Under the pieces are notes generated by a model. The model searched no databases, had not been told where the DNA came from, and saw nothing but the letters and a program-made list of their open reading frames with translations. DNA of 64,000 bases from Erythroxylum novogranatense (Eukaryota; Streptophyta; Magnoliopsida; Malpighiales; Erythroxylaceae): the NCBI GenBank assembly GCA_029891385.1, contig CM057228.1:22220309-22284308 (forward strand), given 5' to 3'. Every line of letters begins with the position of its first letter. Positions within the stretch are counted from its first letter, which is position 1. Made by a program: the position numbers and the translations under genes. This document shows, piece after piece, positions 33,255 through 43,513 of the stretch.

Positions 33255-33505
33255 AATGAATGATAACAATGATGATCGTCTCGAATGTGTTCTAATTGTT
33301 CTAGTAGAGTGGTATAGGATTGATGTAATCTTTGTATTGTTGATAAATGTTCAGTACATGGTCTTCTACCGATGCAATTAACACCGACAAAAATAAGATA
33401 ATTGATACGATCTTCATTATAACGAATATGATCCTGATAATAATTAATAGCTTTTTGTGTGTATTGTATTCGTTCATATAAATCTATACAAATAGGACAA
33501 CTCAT
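33251..33505 (-). CDS. EPRV copy 2: small ORF D, cysteine-containing protein
   Basis: The 84-codon frame is intact. It begins MSCPICIDLYERIQYTQK, with CPIC near the N-terminus and further C and H residues in VNCIGRRPCTEHL, so a zinc-binding fold is possible. The rest is predicted helical. The ATG immediately follows the ORF C stop (TAAATG), and the stop overlaps the movement-protein ATG (ATGA). I recognise no homologue. The packing fits transactivator-dependent reinitiation, known for TAV-encoding caulimovirids and inferred here. Confidence 0.72.
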   Translation of the reverse strand: MSCPICIDLYERIQYTQKAINYYQDHIRYNEDRINYLIFVGVNCIGRRPCTEHLSTIQRLHQSYTTLLEQLEHIRDDHHCYHSL

Positions 33506-34003
33506 TTAATCTAAATCGTAATTAATATCGTCATCTACATTGTCAAAATCTGCACTTGTAATTTCTATATTTTCCATTTCTATATTTTCCATTTCTTCGT
33601 CTTCGTCAGAGAGGATAATATTTTCGTGACAATACATATTCTCTATATTTTGTCTAATAATTGCTAATCTTGCTAATTCTTCTTCAGATTCTTCCTCGGA
33701 GTCATCAGACTCACAATGAGGTGAGAAATCAAAGATAATTTCATCGTCATTGATTTGTACTATATATCCTACATTAGTATTTAATTGAAAGATAGTTCTC
33801 CATAAATAATTTAACGTAATATCAATATAATAAGGACTAATCTCAAAATAAAAGAGAATAATTTCAGATGGTATAAATAACATGCTTGCAATTATAAAGA
33901 ATAATAGAGGTTGTATTTGGAAAAGAAAACATGCATAAACGAATAATTGATCAATAAGTGCATATAAACAATAGTTAAAGAAATATGATAATGCTAATGT
34001 CAT
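33506..34003 (-). CDS. EPRV copy 2: small ORF C, membrane protein with acidic tail
   Basis: The intact frame of about 165 codons starts MTLALSYFFNYCLY, 7 bases after the ORF B stop; an upstream ATG at 34018 overlaps ORF B. The first 80 or so residues contain two to three hydrophobic segments (YACFLFQIQPLLFFIIASML). The last 70 are strongly acidic (SDDSEEESEEEL, then SDEDEEMENIEMENIE). I know of no counterpart in characterised caulimovirids. A membrane-anchored or scaffold-like role is speculation. Confidence 0.72.
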   Translation of the reverse strand: MTLALSYFFNYCLYALIDQLFVYACFLFQIQPLLFFIIASMLFIPSEIILFYFEISPYYIDITLNYLWRTIFQLNTNVGYIVQINDDEIIFDFSPHCESDDSEEESEEELARLAIIRQNIENMYCHENIILSDEDEEMENIEMENIEITSADFDNVDDDINYDLD

Positions 34004-34010
34004 GATGATG

Positions 34011-34253
34011 TTAATCAATGAGTAATGTCATGTCATGTTGAAGTTCTTGTCTATCTGCTTTTACTGAGTTGTACATATATAATGTTTGATCTAATAAAAT
34101 ACGTGCATTTATCAGAAGTTGAGAACATTGATGTTGTTTTGCTAAATTTATATGATCAGTATATAATTGAATAAACTTCTGTTGTTCTTTTTCAATTTCT
34201 AAATAAAATTGAATTCTTTGCTTAAGACTTCTGCGATAGTCAAAATAAGCCAT
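34011..34253 (-). CDS. EPRV copy 2: small ORF B
   Basis: An intact frame of 80 codons starts MAYFDYRRSLKQRI. The ATG lies 7 bases after the ORF A stop. Apart from one residue (YMYN against YIYN) it agrees with copy 1. It is predicted helical, rich in K, E, Q and L, with no known domain. The N-terminal similarity to ORF A suggests an old gene duplication. Confidence 0.7.
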   Translation of the reverse strand: MAYFDYRRSLKQRIQFYLEIEKEQQKFIQLYTDHINLAKQHQCSQLLINARILLDQTLYMYNSVKADRQELQHDMTLLID

Positions 34254-34260
34254 TATTTTA

Positions 34261-34578
34261 TTAAATAATAAGAACAGATAACTTGGATACAAGAAATTTG
34301 CGTGTAATGACTATGTCATCAATACATTCATCTAAAAACTGGATTAACTCTGCTGCTTCATTCTTCATTATGGTTGCAGTTTGGATAATTTGTTGTGCAT
34401 CTTCATAAAGTGGATGATTAGTAGGTTTTTGAAACCTTGGGTCTTGACAGATATTATGAGCTTTTTTATTTCTAGCAATAGTTTTGATTCTGAGTTCTTT
34501 ATAATGATCTTTCTGAGCATCTAGATCTTTTATTTTTTGCTTGAGTGCACGCTTGATATGAAAATATGATTGTGTCAT
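34261..34578 (-). CDS. EPRV copy 2: small ORF A
   Basis: An intact frame of about 105 codons starts MTQSYFHIKRALKQK, the first ORF after the intergenic leader. It ends ...KLSVLII. It is helical and charged with no assigned function. Position alone would compare with the small leader-proximal ORF VII of caulimoviruses, but I see no sequence match to claim. Confidence 0.7.
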   Translation of the reverse strand: MTQSYFHIKRALKQKIKDLDAQKDHYKELRIKTIARNKKAHNICQDPRFQKPTNHPLYEDAQQIIQTATIMKNEAAELIQFLDECIDDIVITRKFLVSKLSVLII

Positions 34579-35077
34579 GCTGAAAATTAAACAAAATGAG
34601 TAATGCGAGAGAATAGTTTGTAAGTAATGATGATAGAAATAATAAGGATACAAAATAGTTTATGTATAATAGCAATGATTAATAATATTAAGATGATAAT
34701 AATTTGATAAATAATGTGACAAAAAGGAATCATAAACAAACTCTAACCTGGTGCTTCTCAAAAATCGCTTAAACGTCAAAGGCAGACTGGAATGCGAAAA
34801 GAGAGTTTCAGAAAGAGAATGTTTATAAATTTCTTGATGTGTCTAAGGCAGACACCCAAGCTGTCTATTTATTCATGAGAAAAGAAAACAAAAGGACAGA
34901 CTTGACATAAAGAAAAAGTAAAAGTAAAAGTAAAAGTAAGATGCGAAAACTGACATCTTACAGGACATAAAGAAAAAGATTCTAATAAAGAAAAGACAAC
35001 TATGTACAGATGGACGGTCTTGAGAAAAGACCTACATTATTTGATGCTTTGATGCTTTTTCCGTTTGTCTTTACGGA
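34579..35077 (-). promoter_or_regulatory. EPRV copy 2: large intergenic region
   Basis: About 500 bases lie between the transactivator stop (35078) and ORF A. On the minus strand they hold AATAAATAG (34865-34873), TTTATAAAC (34821-34829), a TGACGTTT box near 34770, a pyrimidine-rich TTTTAC hexamer run (34917-34938), and two copies of TTTTTCTTTATGTC that flank the run. Which TATA-like site was used cannot be decided. The leader from either to ORF A would be roughly 240-290 nt. Confidence 0.65.
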
Positions 35078-35679
35078 CTATTCTTCAATAATGACGAGAT
35101 CGTCATCAGTTGTGCTATTGGCATCTAGTACTTATGATGATGTTTGACAATTCCTACAGCGATGAGTAGGATACTCCTAAATTTGCTTACATATTGCTTC
35201 TTTCCATGCTGGACTCAATTCTTGGAAACATTCTGACAGATCATCGAATGATGCTCTGAATCTTTGTAGAACTTGTAACTCATTAGACAATATTGGATTT
35301 TTATAAGTGCAGGTCAATAGAATGTGATTGCCTCGATAATTGATCTTGATTGTTGATTCTGGAGTGATCTTGATACACTGATTGTATATTCCTTCCAAAC
35401 AGTTCAAGTTGAACTTGTTGATTAAGTCCCAATTGAACTCATATTGTGGTGCTTCATCAATAGGTGGATACTGAAGATTGCTGACTCCAATCTGAAGAAA
35501 GACAATCCGTGGTGCATTGATTGCTGCCTGAATGGCATGTTCTGCTTCTGATGCTTCGAAGATAGGATAACTGCTATATACCTTAATATATAATTCTCGT
35601 TCTTTAGCGAATCGATCCTTGTATTGCTTGATGGCGTTGACTAATCCTGCTGGAAAGTCTGCTAGTAATTTCAAATCTT
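35078..35679 (-). pseudogene. EPRV copy 2: transactivator/viroplasmin C-terminal part
   Basis: The sequence resumes after the copia insertion with LKLLADFPAGLVNAIKQYKD and continues through YSSYPIFEASEAEHAIQAA to ELSPAWKEAICKQI. A TAG at 35177-35179 then stops it; copy 1 keeps a sense codon there. The frame would otherwise continue to 35078, with one further stop. This is the C-terminal portion of the transactivator whose N-terminus is at 45359-46188. Confidence 0.82.
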
Positions 35680-35684
35680 GTAGA
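35680..35684 (+). repeat. target-site duplication GTAGA (left)
   Basis: Five bases before the copia 5' LTR, identical to 45354-45358. Confidence 0.92.
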
Positions 35685-37543
35685 TGTTAGAGTAGTGCCC
35701 TAAAGGCAATCCCCTTTAGCGCATTTTGTTCATAGTCATGTACAGACTTTATGAATAAATAAAGCAAGGCATATTTCATTTATTTGATGTTCATTTTATT
35801 ATGAATTGATAATGATCTTTAATCAAATTAATGAAGTCCCTGATACATGACATAGCATGAAGGAAATTATGATGTGATCATACTATTGAGATTCCTATCA
35901 TGTGCAATTATGTCAAGATCAAATTATCCCTAGTCATAGGATTAATGAGACTGGACATCGTTAATCCGGATAGACTAGCACATGTCAAACTCCTTGATTG
36001 GATCAGCGGTGGATCTCGTAAAACTGTAAATATTGAGATATTTAGATTTGACATGTGGATGCTTACTAGTGGTAGTAAGTACATTGGATGACCTTATGAG
36101 ATCATCACATGGATGTCCTATACAAATGTCGGTGATAATCTCATCATAGCAATGGTGCAAGTATCCTTAGACTTGAGGTACTCAAGGATATCTTGGTCTT
36201 CGATTACGTACTTTGACTCCATTCCTTGTTGCCTTTCGAGAGGTCGCTCATAGGGTGGTGATTGGGTGCGACTTGAGGTATTGAAGGTAATTGAGTAGCC
36301 AATAGAGGATTCATCACTTACGTGATAGCGTAAGAGATACCCATGGCCTCTTATCGGGATCATTACTTTGAAGTCTCGGCGCCGGAGCATACATATGTCA
36401 TGAAGATGGTCTTCATGGACATATAAAGTAATGAGTCCTAGGACGAGAACTGATTACACTTGGACTAGATTTGATCTGATCAGTCTAGTAAGAGTTGACA
36501 CATTGCCCATACTCAAACCAAGTGGGGTATAGCATGGTGAAAGGAAGAATTGCACGGTAATTGTCTATGGAAGGGTTCGTGATATGGTTTCATTAGTCAA
36601 TCCAATTACTTTCCGGTCAATTGGGGTCATGATGTGTTGCAGATACCGCTCATGACTTGCTCGATTAAGTGTTAATCTAAGTGGCCAACATAACCGGAAC
36701 CTAATGGGTCACACGATAAGAGTGACTTCGGAGAATCAGTAAAATAGTTTGAGACGAGATCCGATATCTGGAGAGCAATAGGATTATATGGATCCCGATG
36801 AGATTGGGATATGTCCCGATGAGATCGCGACATCGACATTATTGCCAAAACCGCTTTCGGTGATTTTTCGCACGGGGTTCTAAGCAGGCAGTAGGACCGA
36901 CCCAGCTTGTTGGACCACTTCAGCAATTATATATATTAATTAATTAAGTAAATAATTAATTAATTATATATATATATATATATATATATGATTTCGGTGG
37001 AACCTAAAATGGAGAGGATTAGTTAAGTTTGAAAAGTCAAACTTAATGATGATTTAGCATTTTAAGGCATTTTTTATGCCATATACGTGGATGAGCCATC
37101 CACCAAGTCTTCATATGTCTTTTAAGTGTTAAATAAACACATTAGAAGGTGATGGAGGAAGCTTGTACGTAGGATAAATGGAGAAGGGTCGAAAGCTTAA
37201 GAATTAAGCTTTGAAAAATTGGTTTTTCATCTTCTTCTTCTCTTCCATTCAACTTGGCTTCTTCTTCTCCAAGGCTCCACCAAGATCATTTCACTTGCTC
37301 TCCAAGGCTAAGGTAAGAGCTAGCACTCTTTTCTTTAGTCTAGCTATTCCCGGGTCAAAAGAGTTTGTCCCGGTTAGGTTTTCCGACCTCTGCGTGGATA
37401 CCGTTAGAGACGGTCTCCTTTGGTCGTTATGGTTTGATTGTTTGTACATACACATGGATCCTGGCTTTCGGGAATGTCCCGGGACTCAAAATTTTAAATT
37501 CCGCACTGTGGGCATGTGATGCCTACCCCGGGATTTTCCTATA
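35685..37543 (+). repeat. copia 5' LTR
   Basis: About 1.86 kb, starting TGTTAGAG and ending ...TTTTCCTATA; the 3' LTR ends ...CCTACA, so the terminal CA is mutated here. An AT-rich palindromic stretch (TTAATTAATTAAG and a long TA run) is at 36926-36988. The 102-codon ORF at 37211-37519 recurs in the other LTR and is LTR sequence. Confidence 0.93.
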
Positions 37544-37544
37544 G

Positions 37545-37556
37545 TGGTATCAGAGC
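37545..37556 (+). other. primer binding site, initiator tRNA-Met type (copia)
   Basis: TGGTATCAGAGC, one base after the 5' LTR edge. Confidence 0.93.
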
Positions 37557-38683
37557 CACTTGTTTTGTATAAACAGTCGAAATGATAACTAGGTCGGAGT
37601 TCCTTAGTGAATTGAGCTGCTGATGCATGTTATTTGTGTGAATTTCGAATCAGTATAGAGATGCATGTTTTCGAAATTTCTTGCTCAGAATTGTTCATAA
37701 CATGTTATAGAATATGTTTGTGAAAGATGAGAATTTATCAATTTGATTTGATATGGTTTTGCTATTTAATTCCCTCAAGTTTCGGATGCTGTCTTGTTGA
37801 ACGTTTCTGAAACAGGTATGCTTGTAAATTCGAGAATAAATTCTAGAAAAAAATTTTTTCGGATTGGTTTTCACCGACATGTCCCTAAGATGTTTTTGAA
37901 TGTCTCTGTGGATGGAAAAATGTTTTCAAGGGGATTTACCATTTATTTCCGAATTACTTGTGTGCTGATGGGAATGTCTGTGTTGGAGAACACAGATTCT
38001 GATTCGGCTAGATTGCTGAGGTTCAATGAATTTTTGTGGGAAATAAATCCTGGAAAAATTCATGGAGCATGTTGGGAACATGTTTTAACCTCTGTAATTT
38101 TCTCAGTATTTATTGAAAGTGTTTCAATGGTCATTTTGAGCAAAATGTTGAGCTTGGCAGTTTTGAGAAACTTGCTGGGGCTGTTTTGTTTGGAATGATT
38201 GATTGTGTTATTTTCTGTTCCAATGCCATGAATCATTTTTATAGTGATTAAAAATGTGTTATATTGATGTGGTATGCATGCCAAGTTGAGATTCTTGAAT
38301 TTAGGTTTCCAATTATTTTTGGATATCGAATAGGTCACTTTAGCGTCTCGTTAGCTTATTCCGTTATCTTGGTTATTTTGGCCGTCGCAATTTTTTGTGA
38401 CAAGTGCCGGAGTAATCTTGATAACGTGTAGCCTACCTAGAGATACTTAGCATGATTATTTGGTGTCCTTGAATTATGTGGAAATCTAGTGATTAATAGT
38501 GGATTAATCGGTTTCAAGTTTTTCTCATATAGTATGACTATTTGGCAAGCATGATTTGATGAAAATGTTTCATTAGCACATTAATATAAAGGTTTATATA
38601 CTTGTTATATTGGTGTTGTGAATTGGAAATGACTGGATTGAGAATTAGTCGATTAGATAGCAATTCCAAATTCACAAATGAAC

Positions 38684-38857
38684 AAGTCGACTTATATGTT
38701 CATAAGTCGACTTGTTTGGTGCACTGTAGACTAATAAGTCGACTTGCACAATGGTACAAGTCTACTTGTTCATGCACAGTGGCACAAGTCGACTTACACA
38801 TGCATAAGTCGACTTATACAGAGCCATAAGTCGACTTATACATATACAAGTCGACTT
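38684..38857. repeat. array of eight AAGTCGACTT palindromes in the copia leader
   Basis: The units begin at 38684, 38704, 38736, 38758, 38786, 38806, 38828 and 38848. Seven are perfect 10-bp palindromes and the fourth reads AAGTCTACTT. Most are preceded by CAT or ACA, and the spacing clusters at 20-22 bp (with 28 and 32). They lie between the primer site and gag. Confidence 0.95.
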
Positions 38858-39059
38858 ATATCATGCCTTGGTGGGATGATGGGTGATTTTCGGTATAAAT
38901 TCAATGTGATTGATGCAATGCCCTAAATCAGACCATATAGTCATGGTGACTATGATCCTTGGATGAGATTAATTAGATGAGACCTAAAATCCCTCACTTA
39001 AAATATGAAAACTAACGCCTTCCATTAATATGGTAAGAACCAGAGTTCTTATAGGGTTG

Positions 39060-39465
39060 GGTTGTTGAGCTAACCTCAAGCTCACTCTATACGAATATGT
39101 TCAAACCATGAAAATATGATTTTCGGATTAATGGGTCGGTTTTCCTAGAAGCGTTGATTTGTTGAGCTAACCTCAAGGTCAACGTGGACAGAGGCGAAGT
39201 TGGGTAGTGTACATCAGATGTACACGCATCAAGTGTTGATAACCCAATGTATGTGCATACATCAACTGTTGATAACACTGATCGATAGTTGTGTCTAAGA
39301 TGTAATTGGTATGTCTGATACCTCCCGAGACATAAGATGGCTTGTTGAGTTAACCTCAAGGTCATTCTTAATGTCGATCATCGATGATGCAATTGGTATG
39401 ACCGATACCTACCGATTGACCTAAGGTGACTTGTTGAGCTAACCTCAAGGTCATTCTTAGCAATG
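39060..39465 (+). repeat. degenerate repeats with GTTGAGCTAACCTCAAGGTC
   Basis: Four copies of the core lie at about 39065, 39161, 39343 and 39432. Accompanying segments such as GCAATTGGTATGACCGATAC recur at about 39298 and 39389. The unit is roughly 90 bp, upstream of the copia gag. Confidence 0.8.
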
Positions 39466-39638
39466 TCGGATATCGACCCACTAGGTCAATGTGCCATTTT
39501 GTTTCATGGATTCATGATGAGGGTTATGGATTCTATTGAAACTAGTGGGAGCCATATGTATGTCATTTAAGTCCTTATGGTCATACATTTAATTCTATTC
39601 TAACTTTCTTTCTCTCTCTATGTTTAGGTTGATTGAAG

Positions 39639-40680
39639 ATGTCGACTAGTGTGAATCTTCGCTCACTAATGGATGCAAACAAATTAACTGGACCGAATTT
39701 TCTTGATTGGCTGCGGAATCTGAGAATTGTTCTCAGATCTGAGGATCTAGGATATATCCTTGATTTTCCTTCGGATCCACTTCTGAAGGAGCTTCGATGA
39801 TGATCGAAGGCATATCGTAGCATCTAAAAGACGGTGACATAGCTACGCATTATGCTTGCATCGATGTCACCGAGTGCGAAGCAAAGACGAGTCTATGGAT
39901 GCTCACGTGATAGTGTTTCATCTTAGAGAGTTGTTTGATGAGCAAGCACGGTCCGAACGGTTCGAGACCTCGAGGTTGCTCTTTACGACGAAAATGACTC
40001 TGGTTCATCTGCGGCAATATGCATTGAAGATGAATGGCTATATTGAGAGGTTGGCCGTCTTAGGTTTTGTGATGGATTCGAGTTAAGTATAGACTTAATT
40101 CTTGTTGGTTTGTCGATAGTTATTCACGGCCAGTGTTGAACTATCGAATGAACCAAATATCCACCACAATTCCCGTGATCGATCATCTGCTCAAGCAATG
40201 CAGAACAAGTCGTCAAGCAAGATAGCAAGGCGTTGTTATTGGTGGATTCTTCTTCCTCTGGTTCCAAGAAGAGGAAATGAAGAAGAAAAAAGGCTCGGTC
40301 GAAAGGAAGTGCAATAAAGGCAAGAAGAAGACCAAAGAGACGCACTAAAAGGTACTTGCTTCCATTCGGTAAGGCGGTCATTGGAGGCGAATCGCAAAGT
40401 TTATCTCGAAGGCTGAAGCGAAGAAGGCATCACCGCCTCGACTTCTTCTGGTATGTTTTCATTGAGGTTAATACTGCTTCGATCATAACATATGGGTATT
40501 AGATACGGTTGTGGCTCACATATGCAATGAAATGCAGGCCTCGGATGATGGCGGACTCATAAAGGGAGAAATGGACTGCGTGTTGGCAATGGAGCAAGAG
40601 TTCTTTGCATTAGCCGTAGGGACTTATGTTTTGACACTCCCAGTGGGCTTGTACTTAACTTGGATGATTGTTATTTTGTA
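39639..40680 (+). pseudogene. copia gag and protease region, broken
   Basis: The ATG at 39639 begins a typical copia gag (RSLMDANKLTGPNFLDWLRN, then LRIVLRSEDLGYILDF) and runs to a TGA at 39798. A second piece at 39856-40086 continues (VFHLRELFDEQARSERFETS). A degraded protease motif appears near 40493 (YWVLDTVVAHICNEMQA), where the glycine after LDT is lost. No clear zinc knuckle remains. Multiple short indels separate the parts. Confidence 0.82.
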
Positions 40681-40719
40681 CCCGTGTTAACAAAGAACAT
40701 CTTGTCTTTCTTGTTTAAA

Positions 40720-41580
40720 TAGAATTTGGTTTCCATTTGTCTTTTGGTAACAATGGTTGTTCTATTAGTTCAAATGGAATGCTTTATGGTACTGGTACAT
40801 TATGCAATGGAATTTACATATTAGATATGTCACATCCGGTTATGAATGTCAATGACGCTAAAAGACATAAAAGAGATAATTTAAAATCAACTTACTTATG
40901 GCATTGTCGCTTGGCCATATAAATGAGAGACGATCGCTAAGCTCCACAAGAGTGGAAGTTTAGGGTCATTCGATTATGAATCATATGACACATGTGAATC
41001 TTGTTTATTAGGCAAGATGACTAAGTTACCTTTAAGGAAAGGGTGAACAGCGATGGATTATTAGACCTAATACATTCGGATGTATGTGGTCCGATGTCCA
41101 TCCATGCCGAAGTGGTTGCTTGTTACTTCATTACCTTTATCGATGATTATTCTCGATATGGGTACCAGATTCGATGAGATACAAATCAAGCGTTTGAAAA
41201 GTTCAAACAATTCAGAAATGAAGTAGAAAAACAACTTGATAAAAGTATCAAAACATTACGATCCGATCGTGGTGGTGAATACTTAGACCAAGAGTTTTTG
41301 GATTATCTTAGAGATAATGGGATATTATCTCGGTGGACCCTCCTTACACACCACAAAGATAATGGTGTGGCAGAAAGGAGAAATCGAACCTTGTTGGACA
41401 TGGTACGATCTATGATGGGCTTTGCACGATTACCAAAATCCTTTTGGGGATATGCACTTGAGACAAATTGTTTACTTGTTAAGCAGAGTTCCATCAAACA
41501 CGATTGATGTTACTCCATATGAGATGTGGACTAACAAGAAACCTTATCTTTCTTATTTGAAAGTATGGGGTTGTCTGCTT
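40720..41580 (+). pseudogene. copia integrase, broken
   Basis: A GAG-pre-integrase segment lies at 40737-40922 (GTGTLCNGIYILDMSHPVMN, ending TYLWHCRLAI). Core motifs are in separate frames: FIDDYSRYGY near 41140-41165, LRSDRGGEYLDQEFLDYL at 41257-41315, and NGVAERRNRTLLDMVRSMM at 41363-41420. The frame is shifted at least four times. Confidence 0.85.
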
Positions 41581-42015
41581 ATGTGAAGCGGACACGATCG
41601 AGATAAGCTGGAGCAAAATCGACAAGTGTTTGTTCGTAGGATATCCTAAAGAAACAAGAGGATATCAATTCTACTTTCTTTGAGGAACAAAAGGTGTTTG
41701 TTTGATGCATGCTGTCTTTTAGAGAAAGAGTTTCTTTTAAAAGAGGAGTGGGAGCAAAGTTGAGCTTGAAGAAGTTCAAGATGCTCGGACGAGACGCAGA
41801 TCAATCGTCGAACTCAAAGCGTAACTCATACAGATGAGGTAACATTCAACCTTCTACTTCACACGAAATTGTAGGTCAAGTAGGATACGCCTGTTCGAGA
41901 GATATGGATTTCGTAAGTGAACAGAATGACGATTGCTCATAGAGTATGATGAGCCTACCACCTATGAAGAGGTTCGAAGAGTTGAGTCGAAAAAGGCTTC
42001 GTGCCATGAAATCAA

Positions 42016-43251
42016 ATGGATTCCATGTATGAAAACCAAGTATGGACTTTGGTTGATGCACGAAGGATAAAACCTATAGGGTGCAAATGGGTTTTCAAGA
42101 AGAAAACTGACATGGATGGTAATGTGATTACCTATAAAGCAAGGCTTGTGGCTAAAGGCTTTCGTCAAAGACAAGGAGTTGACTATGACGAGACTTTCAG
42201 TCCAGTAGCAACGCTTAAATCCATTAGGATACTCCTAGCCATTGCCGCTCATTATGATTATGAGATATGGCAAATGGATGTGAAGACAGCTTTCCTGAAT
42301 GGAAATCTGGCTGAGGATGTGTACATGACACAACCTGAGGGCTTCATTTCCACTGATGGCGAAAAGGTATGCAAGCTTCAGAAATCCATTTATGGATTGA
42401 AGCAAGCATCCAGGAGTTGGAATATCCGTTTTGATGAGACAATCAAAGAGTTTGGTTTCTCACAAAATTCGGATGAACACTGTGTGTACAAGAAAGTTAA
42501 TGGAACTGCGATCGTATTCCTTGTGTTATATGTAGATGACATATTGTTGCTAGGAAACGATGTCTCAATGCTACAATCAGTAAAAATTTGGTTGTCCAAA
42601 CAATTTTCCATGAAAGACCTTGGAGAAGCAACTTATATCCTTGGGATAAAGATTTATAGAGATAGATCGAAGAGGTTGCTTGGTCTTTCACAGTCAACGT
42701 ACATAGACAAGGTGCTAAAGAGGTTTAGCATGGAGCAATCCAAGAGAGGGTTTCTTCCCATTACTCATGGGATAACACTCTCGAAGTCCATGTGTCCTAA
42801 GACACAGGATGAGAGGATGCGTATGAATATGATCCCGTATGCATCTGCAGTAGGATCTATTATGTACGCAATGCTATGTACGAGACCCGATGTATCATAT
42901 GCTCTAAGTGTTACGAGCAGATACCAATCGGATCCTGGTGAGGGTCACTGGGTGGCTGTCAAGAATATCCTAAAGTACTTGCGAAGAACTAAGGATGTTT
43001 TCTTGATATATGGAGATGGAAATCTCCAAGTGAGCGGGCATACAGATGCCAGTTTTCAATCTGATAAGGACGACTCCAGGTCCCAATCAGGTTATGTTTT
43101 CACACTTAATGGCGGAGCAGTCAGTTGGAAGAGTTCCAAACAGAGACGATCACGATTCAACGATCGAGGCAGAGTACATTGCGCATCGACGCAAAGAAAG
43201 GAAGCGTTTGGATCGAAGTTCATTTCGAACTTGGTGTGGTTCCTAATGTGA
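42016..43251 (+). pseudogene. copia reverse transcriptase and RNase H
   Basis: The longest intact stretch of the element (411 codons) includes GCKWVFKKKTDMDGNVITYK, then DVKTAFLNGNLAEDVYMTQP, then SIYGLKQASRSWN and the catalytic YVDDILLLGND. RNase H follows (LQVSGHTDASFQSD). After SQSGYVFTLNGGAVSWKSSK the frame slips, and the conserved EAEYIA motif is read in the next frame (about 43167). The enzyme is therefore probably inactive at its end, although the RT core looks whole. Confidence 0.92.
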
Positions 43252-43499
43252 TGGACCCATCTGATTGTATTGTGACAACATGGGGCTATTGCACAGCAAA
43301 GGAGCCAAGGTCTCATCAACGATCCAAACACGTACTCACCGATACCATTTAATTCGGAGATCATTGCTCGAGGTGATGTCACGAGAGAGAATTCCACGAG
43401 CGTAACATTGTCGATCCGTTAACAAAGCCATTACCACGGAAGAATTTTGATTCTCATGTACTCGCTTATGGTATTAGATACCAAGGCGATTGGCTTTAG

Positions 43500-43513
43500 G
43501 TCAAGTGGGAGAT
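43500..43513 (+). other. copia polypurine tract
   Basis: GTCAAGTGGGAGAT immediately precedes the 3' LTR (TGTTAGAA). This is the usual polypurine tract form of plant copia elements. Confidence 0.9.

Noticed and set aside
37211..37519. 102-codon ORF with a hydrophobic start, repeated at 45021-45329
   Set aside because: Same position in both copia LTRs; no family motif, so treated as LTR sequence.
38684..38857. CRISPR-like regular short repeats
   Set aside because: Units are 10-bp palindromes with variable 10-22 bp gaps inside a plant retrotransposon; no cas genes and a eukaryotic context.
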